A stretch of DNA of 64,000 nucleotides from Branchiostoma floridae. Taxonomy: Eukaryota > Chordata > Leptocardii > Amphioxiformes > Branchiostomatidae. How positions within the stretch are numbered: the first letter of the stretch is position 1; the number at the start of each line of letters is the position of its first letter. The position numbers and the translations under genes are program-made. Where the stretch lies: NCBI RefSeq assembly GCF_000003815.2, contig NC_049989.1, positions 13,481,764 through 13,545,763 on the forward strand, in the 5' to 3' direction. This document shows, piece after piece, positions 59,001 through 64,000 of this stretch. The notes beneath the pieces were generated by a model that was not told where the DNA came from, made no database searches, and was given only the letters and a program-made list of their open reading frames with translations.

Positions 59001-62000
59001 CTCAGCTCCTGTGCTGATGTGTGCCTTTAGCCTGACTTGTGTGGCTTGTGTTATGACCGTGTCGTGTGCACAGGTGAAACAGCGCTGTCGGAAAGGAATC
59101 CCGGCGTCCCTACGCGGTCGGGCGTGGCAATACCTGTCCGGCAGCAAGAAGTACATGGAAGCCAACCCCGGCAAATTCGATGTAAGTTCTGTTTCCTTTA
59201 TTTGTTTCCTTTTTGTACAATTCATAATAAATTTTCATTAATTGGGATCTTGGTGACTGTGCATTGTACTTCAGCCTCCTTTCCTCTTGAGAGTGATTGC
59301 TAAGTGGCCATGCAGCAACCAAAATTGGATTTGATTTCATAGTTGGTGTATGACGCAAGATGTACTAGTACATGTATGATTCAAAACACAACACAACAAA
59401 GCACGCGAAATGTAGAAAAAAGTAATTCTTTAACTTTTTCAAGGCAAAACTTGTTGAGCAATATGGTAAAAACTTTGATCGCTTAGAGGTTGCAGCCTCT
59501 AACTGAATTAAATATTGATAAAAAATCTGAAAAAAGGGAGGGAAATGGAATGAAACAACCTTTGTCAAATAGATACCGTATATATCTTGAAAAACGTTGC
59601 TTTGGTTTGATTATGGTGGTCACCTCTCCTTCCAGGATTCATGATACTGCCTACAAATTTTCCAACGTATTTCTACAACTGTAGAACATGTACATCCTCT
59701 CCTATTTGTTTGAACTTGTAGAAAAAAGTAAATGCATTCCTTACAACACATAACACCCCAGAAAGCTTAGCTATAATCTATGAAATAGCCTGCCTGCTCT
59801 AAGTGGAGAAAGCTTGTCCTGTCTGCTGTTTACAGTTACTAGAGTTATGTCCCATTGAGAAGCTTATCCTATCTACCATGCATATGTCCCATTCATGGAA
59901 TTCCAGCAGTGGGTTTCTTTCAGCATCATGTCAATGATAGCCCTCTCAATTTTAGGTCACAATTCACTGTAAATCTACCATACTAAAGTGTTTGCGTTTC
60001 TTAAAATTCCTTTATCAAATATCTTTTGATTTGGCCAAGTGCTGGAAATAGAACAAATAAAAGTTATTGAAAGTAAGGTTAAAGTTCTAGTCTATTGCAA
60101 ATATTTAGTACTTCACCTATATTTACACGTGTTGCCCCTTTTGACCTCTATGACGTATTTGATCTTTGCACCAGTTTACTTTCTCTTCTTGAGAGAGTTA
60201 GCATCCTACATTCACTCTTTTGACTCTTCCTATTCTTGCTTTAAGTCAGTGCCCTCTAATTTCTTTAGCAGGCACAGGTTTTATTACCCTCTGTAGTCAT
60301 GACTTACAGGCACCATGACAAAGAAGTGAAAAATAGTGCCAGAAAGCCTTCTCTATGATCAAAGCCTGCACATGTGTTTGGACTTTGCTAGATAATCCTG
60401 TGACATTCCAGTGATATTTGTTTCAGGCTGGCGTGCTGCAATTGGGACATGTAACACCACCAATCATGTAATACCACTACAGTCAAACCTGTCTATAGCG
60501 GCCACTCAAGGGACTGGTCAAAATTGGCCACAATAGAGAAAATGCCAATTAATTGACCACTAACAATAAGTTACACATGGTTTTAGTACCCATTGATCTT
60601 TATTCACACAATACAGTGAGTACTATACATGTACTGCAATGATTATTACACTATATCAGTATATGAATTAAGAAAATCGTGTGGCCGTGGCCGCGTTGGG
60701 CAGGTGGCCGCTAAGCCTATTTCTTAATCATTACAAATCCAAGGGACCGACAAAAAGTGGCCGGTATGCAAAGGTGGCCACTAAATACAGGTTTGATTGT
60801 ATTGGGATCTGCATACTTTTTACCTCCATGAAAGATGGAGGTTATGTTTTCGGATGACTGTTTATGTGTATGTGTCTGTGTTTCTGTCTGTCAACATAAT
60901 AACTTGAGCCGGCCAAGATGGATTTTCTTGATATTTGGGTTGTGGGTATACAGATCTTGATGACACCTTGAAATTAGTAGATATTTGACCCTCTAGCAGC
61001 TTGTTTTGGTTCTAAAGAAAACTTCTAGTTCTGATATCTCATGTTCTCGACATTCTATTATCATGATTTTTGAGTGGTAAAATATCTTGGGGTGTCTGTG
61101 TGGCTCAACAGCTAGAGCCTTGGAATCAGAATCAGTAGGTCCTGAGTTCGATACTCGCCATGCCACTGACCACATGACGGTGGAGTGACGCCCACCGAGC
61201 CTCACGGCTAATCTGACTCTAAAGGTGCCCCAAACACCTATGGATTTGGTGCTGCCAGTGTGACAACATCTGCACACCCGTTAATTTTTTATTATTTTTT
61301 AGAGTGGTAAATATCACTTGTTTTCTGAACACTTTGTACGTTTTCTTTGCAGAAATTTATTATGATGTGTATTATGATGTGTATTATAACTTATTGACCT
61401 TTACCCCTTCCCGAATGTCTAAGAATAGGGCCAACAAGGCCAGTAACTTAAGTAAGGCTGTTGAGCTGTGACAAAGGTTACTGATTGGTTGATAATATGA
61501 TTGGTTGATTGATTGTGCCCTGTGCAGGAGATGGATAAGATGGCAGGAGACCCAGTGTGGGTGGAGGTTATAGAGAAGGACTTACACAGATTACTGATTG
61601 GTTGGTTGGTTGATTGATTGATTGATTGTGCCCTCTACAGGAGATGGATAAGATGGCAGGAGACCCAGTGTGGGTGGAGGTTATAGAGAAAGACTTACAC
61701 AGACAGTTTCCCTTCCACGAGATGTTCTGTGCTCGAGGTGGACACGGGTAAGTCTATCATTTTTGACTACAGTCTTTCTTAGGCACGATCTAGACACAGT
61801 TTTTCCCGATATCGGCGAGCTGACAACCTCTCACCGACAGCTTTTTTTCAGCGTCTAGATGGAACTGCAATATCGCCATAAAGATATCGGCAGAATTTCT
61901 CCCGAAAGGTCCGGACCATTCGCCCGATAGGTTAGCAGGGGTCCCCGATAGCTTGGCAGGGGTCCCCGACAGCTTCAGTTAAGGGTGTTCTTTGGATCAG

Positions 62001-63609
62001 AGGTTAAATGGAGGTTCTGTGTTTTAGGAAAGCCACGCTGCAAGCATGTTAAAAAATTAAAAAAAAAAAACACCACACTTTTTGAGAAGTGTAGGAATTC
62101 TTGCCAGTATGAGTGGATCAAACCTGTCTGGATATCTAAGGGGCATCTGTAGCAGAAGCTGCTACTCATTTCCACCTGAGTCAAGTAAGGAAATTGTTGT
62201 AAATTGCCCATCCAAGGGCATAACAATTGGGACTCACTAGGGATTTGAACTCATACATGTACCTCCATGATCACCATGCCACATGTAAGACACCAGAGTC
62301 CAGAGTCTCACATAAAGCTGCCCAAATATGGTAATAAAAGCTTTTGCTGATCTGCAATAGCCTTGACCCATTGCCAAATTCTGTCAGTTTGATTTTGAAA
62401 TTTAGCTGTATTTGTCAAAGTGTATCTTAGTGTCGAAACATATCTTATCAAACACTATCAAACACTCATATAGTAAGGTTCTTTTAGCACAACCAGAAAA
62501 TAACTTACTTCCGACGTTTCGGTGTCTGTCAGACACCATCATCAGGGTGGAATGACGGGAACTACTTCTTGCTGCTACTATATGAATAATTGCCAACCTG
62601 ATGAAGTTATTCACGGACTATCAAACACTGTATATTGCTTCTTTGTGCTTTTTAATTATGACTGACAGATATGTTGTTCCAAATTTTCTGATATTTAAAA
62701 AAAAATCAGAAGTGAAAGATACAGGAACCTTTGCACAAGTTGTAAATGGAGGCATTTTTTCTCTCTATGTAATTTTCATATGACAAGTTACTGATGATGC
62801 CACTTCTTTACATCCAAGAACATACATTTACATGTGTACATCCATGAAATTCAATGTAAATGTACAGTTTTCCATTTCTCTTCTCTGACTCCCTGCTGTT
62901 CTCTCCCCACAGACAACAGGACCTGTACAGAATACTGAAGGCTTACAGCATTTACAACCCAGTAGACGGATACTGTCAGGTACATGCACAAGTTATCACG
63001 TCTAGACGTCTAAAGCGTCTGCATGCTAATTACATCTCAATCAATGTTGCTGTCATGAAGTTGAGATTTTTTTTGATGGATGAGGTGAAACTTTTTCCAT
63101 CCCAAGTTGGCAACTATTAAATTTCCATCCCAGGATGGAGGGATTGCTGCTAGAGACTTTCCTGGGTATAACTGTTAAGCTCTTGTCACATATCGCAGTG
63201 TCCTGACCCGACATTCTCCAGGCCTGGATATTTAGGGTCATCTGTGGTTTGGAGTTGGCAAGCTAGTTGCCCGTGCACTAATTGTTGAAAGTCATCTGTG
63301 CCAGCTGATTATGAATTTGCAAAAATCAAAGTAAGGAAAGTCACATTCTGCCTGGATGTGATGAGAGTGGATTCTGGCCTGATTCCAACCCAGTACCAAC
63401 CTTGATTGGGTATAGTGGTCAGAAGCAAAGTCATGGGAATGAAGGTCCTAAATATGTGACAGGGCCTTTGGGTGTAACTGTAAATCATCGTTGAGTACTC
63501 AGTATTTAATTGTTGTGACAGAAAGACAGTTTCTGATACAGAAGAATTTGTTTTTCTTTAGGCCCAGGCACCGGTGGCAGCTGTCCTGCTCATGCACATG
63601 CCTGCAGAA
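44097..63609 (+). CDS. TBC1D10: TBC1D10/EPI64-family Rab GTPase-activating protein (5' six coding exons, partial)
   Basis: Coding exons 44097-44371, 56082-56178, 59074-59181, 61641-61747, 62913-62979 and 63562-63609; all phases agree, giving 234 codons, and the gene continues past the window. The family turns off Rab GTPases (Rab35, Rab27, Rab8 reported for vertebrate members) in membrane traffic. Residues 1-92 are an acidic, Ser/Thr-rich tail ending [10 protein letters not shown], as in human TBC1D10A (DKFGFIVGSQ). [18 protein letters not shown] is the family signature. The TBC domain starts at [20 protein letters not shown] (about 128). The arginine finger is R181 in IEKDLHR; the glutamine finger is Q218 in GYCQ. 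HMPAE closes exon 6. Both catalytic fingers are present, so an active GAP is expected. Vertebrates have A, B and C paralogues; this is probably the single pre-duplication gene. The first coding intron is 11.7 kb and full of transposons. Confidence 0.93.
44460..44824. mobile_element. CAGGGCTCGAAATAC element, TGCACCC-word copy 2
   Basis: Starts CAGGGCTCGAAATAC, ends ATTTCGAGCCCTG, with a perfect 5-bp target duplication TCTTG (44455-44459 and 44825-44829). Subterminal words GTGCACCC/GGGTGCAC occur near both ends. Lies in the first intron of TBC1D10. Confidence 0.85.
45010..45210. mobile_element. TACTGTAAATGC MITE, copy 3 (diverged)
   Basis: The right end TTTTGCATTTACAGTA and interior words CGCGGTAGCGGG and CCGCGAACATTAAAC are clear; the left end (TACTGTAATAGTGTAAAT) is altered. 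Orientation is opposite to copies 1 and 2. Confidence 0.65.
47148..47290. repeat. GAGGTTATG-type dispersed repeat, copy 1
   Basis: Shares GCATAACTTGAG, GATGATATTTGG and TATGTGGGTAATC-like blocks with 60836-61010. It is immediately followed by the hairpin element at 47292. Confidence 0.45.
47292..47397. mobile_element. Hairpin MITE related to the window-start element
   Basis: AATCTCCAGACAGATCT (47293-47309) pairs with AGATCTGTCTGGAAGATT (47379-47396), and inner GGTGGCATAAG pairs with CTTATGCCACC. It resembles 2-132 in the TCTCCA-CAGAT layout of its ends. Intron of TBC1D10. Confidence 0.65.
49165..54193. mobile_element. 5.03-kb TIR DNA transposon, apparently non-autonomous
   Basis: The left end CAGTACCGACTACGTTTATG (continuing GTCCGGTC) is repeated in reverse at the right end (…CATAAACGTAGTCGGTACTG), with TA on both sides (49163-49164, 54194-54195). 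Both subterminal regions (49200-49340 and 54060-54170) are packed with CGCGATTAAA, AATCGCG and GTCGTGCAA words. Inside are tandem modules: GAAGATTTGCTxCAATTTTGA at 49578, 49781 and 50051; a pair at about 51870-52050 and 52200-52380; a pair at about 52600-52960 and 53220-53640. I recognise no transposase. It sits in the first intron of TBC1D10. Confidence 0.8.
54545..54747. mobile_element. TACTGTAAATGC MITE, copy 4, inside a 28-bp direct repeat
   Basis: Starts TACTGTAAATGCAG and ends with a shortened CCAGTA; CCGCGAA/CGCGG words inside. It is flanked by identical 28-bp sequences (54519-54546 and 54752-54779, containing GACCTTGAAATGTTTTCAGA). Confidence 0.75.
55236..55445. mobile_element. TACTGTAAATGC MITE, copy 5
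   Basis: TACTGTAAATGCGTTTAAG at the left and TTTCTGCATTTACAG at the right; interior GGACTTTTCGCGGTGGTTTT and CCGCGAACATTAAACC. Intron of TBC1D10. Confidence 0.75.
57979..58314. mobile_element. CAGGGCTC-type element, diverged copy
   Basis: Ends CAGGGCTCAAATT and AATTTCAAGCCCTG pair, and flanks GCAAA/ACAAA are a near-match for a 5-bp duplication. Weak GTGCA/TGCAC words are present near the right end. Intron of TBC1D10. Confidence 0.6.
58436..58912. mobile_element. pogo-like MITE, GGTGGTC-word copy
   Basis: CAGTCAAACCTACCCAAG at the left, CTTGGGCAGGTTTGACTG at the right, flanked by TA (58434-58435, 58913-58914). Subterminal words are GACCACC/GGTGGTC. Intron of TBC1D10. Confidence 0.8.
60480..60799. 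mobile_element. pogo-like MITE, GTGGCC-word copy
   Basis: CAGTCAAACCTGTCTATAGC at the left, CAGGTTTGATTG at the right, TA on both sides (60478-60479, 60800-60801). The interior matches 7958-8424 (CCGTGGCCGCGTTGG, CTTAATCATTAC, CCAAGGGACC). Confidence 0.85.
60836..61010. repeat. GAGGTTATG-type dispersed repeat, copy 2
   Basis: Opens with a small hairpin CCTCCATGAAAGATGGAGG, then TTATGTTTTC, TGTCTGTGTTTCTGTCTG, AATAACTTGAG and TTGATATTTGGGTTGTGGGT. Diverged relative at 47148-47290. Confidence 0.5.
61090..61310 (+). mobile_element. tRNA-derived SINE-like repeat
   Basis: A-box-like TGGCTCAACAGC (61101-61112) and B-box-like GAGTTCGATAC (61144-61154) are about 32 bp apart, as in a tRNA-derived head. 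A non-tRNA body follows and the copy ends in a T/A-rich tail (TTTTTTATTATTTTTTA, near 61285-61302). Intron of TBC1D10. Confidence 0.5.
61478..61702 (+). repeat. Tandem partial duplication of TBC1D10 coding exon 4
   Basis: 61529-61590 copies the first 62 nt of exon 4 (61641-61702) with one silent change (GAA to GAG for one Lys/Glu region codon, GAGAAG versus GAGAAA), plus the upstream TTGATTG tract and a GTGCAG acceptor. Unit length is about 112 bp. The copy has no donor and its frame closes at a TGA inside the TTGATTG tract. Confidence 0.85.
62466..62585. mobile_element. Stem-loop element with GACGTTTCGGTGTCT core
   Basis: Outer arms TCATATAGTA (62466) and TACTATATGA (62576-62585) pair. The core is CCGACGTTTC then the hairpin GGTGTCT-GTC-AGACACC (62521-62537) and CATCATCAGGG. 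Downstream, CCAACCTGATGAA and TATTCACGGA match the tail after 2431. Intron of TBC1D10. Confidence 0.65.
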
Positions 63610-63842
63610 GTAAGTACATGTAGTCTACTGTAGTCTACTGGTTACTGTAAGCAAAGTAAAAGGAAACAACAAGTCTTTCACACTCATTCACTCACTCACT
63701 CTCCGGTTTAACGTCTGTTGTTCCCTGTCCTGTGGGCGTTAGACGTGCTTGGAAAATAGCATATGGAAAATGTTTAACTGCAAAAACATGAACGGGCAGG
63801 CCCAAAACACCTGAATTAGTAGCCTCTTCCATTGACCCATGA

Positions 63843-64000
63843 CCTGGAATGTCTGTCATGTCTGATAGATGACTAGTTCCACCACCTCTGAACTCTACTC
63901 CCTGTCACTCATGTACATGTACCATTGCAGTGACATTTCTTTCCACTCACTTCCTGCCATTCTACTGAAAGTGTATTCAGATAACTGCTGACACTCAAGA
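63843..64000. repeat. Dispersed repeat, copy 3 of 3 (cut by window end)
   Basis: GTCTGTCATGTCTGATAGAT, GACTAGTTCCACCACCTCTG, CCTGTCACTC, TTCCACTCACTTCC and GAAAGTGTATTC follow the order of copies at 138 and 12053. It lies in the intron after TBC1D10 exon 6 and may extend beyond the window. Confidence 0.6.

Overview
This is nuclear genomic DNA of an intron-rich animal, most likely a lancelet (Branchiostoma). That attribution is an inference. It rests on metazoan genes with GT-AG introns, clear vertebrate-like EIF4ENIF1 and TBC1D10 orthologues, a single-exon LRR receptor of the kind lancelets carry in large numbers, and a very dense load of small inverted-repeat elements. One run of N (31400-31522) marks a scaffold gap.

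Layout. (1) 508-2166, plus strand: a two-exon nucleoredoxin-like thioredoxin gene with a TATA box and a poly(A) signal that lies inside a MITE. (2) 3056-24190, minus strand: the complete EIF4ENIF1 (4E-T) gene. I assembled 19 coding exons by hand; every junction keeps frame and they give 1147 codons plus a stop. There is also a probable non-coding first exon and a candidate promoter. Genes 1 and 2 converge. (3) 24594-27030, plus strand: a broken single-exon leucine-rich-repeat receptor whose cytoplasmic part repeats YxxI/V motifs. (4) 27031-39600: gene-poor sequence with a CR1/L2-like LINE remnant and the gap. (5) 39626-39862: a promoter-like cluster that may start the next gene. (6) 44097-window end, plus strand: the first six coding exons (234 codons) of a TBC1D10/EPI64-family Rab GTPase-activating protein, with an 11.7-kb first coding intron.

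Mobile DNA dominates the rest. It includes a 5.03-kb TIR element (49165-54193), two matching 661-bp repeats framing 1.1 kb (41411-43880), a family with CAG-starting ends and 5-bp target duplications, a pogo-like family with TA duplications, TACTGTAAATGC MITEs, and stem-loop repeats around a GACGTTTCG core. In several families the ends are constant while a short subterminal word or hairpin stem changes in a coordinated way between copies.

The genes do not form an operon. EIF4ENIF1 acts in P-body mRNA repression, TBC1D10 in Rab/membrane traffic, and the nucleoredoxin-like protein in thiol redox control. EIF4ENIF1 and TBC1D10A are both on human 22q12.2, so their proximity here may preserve an old chordate linkage.
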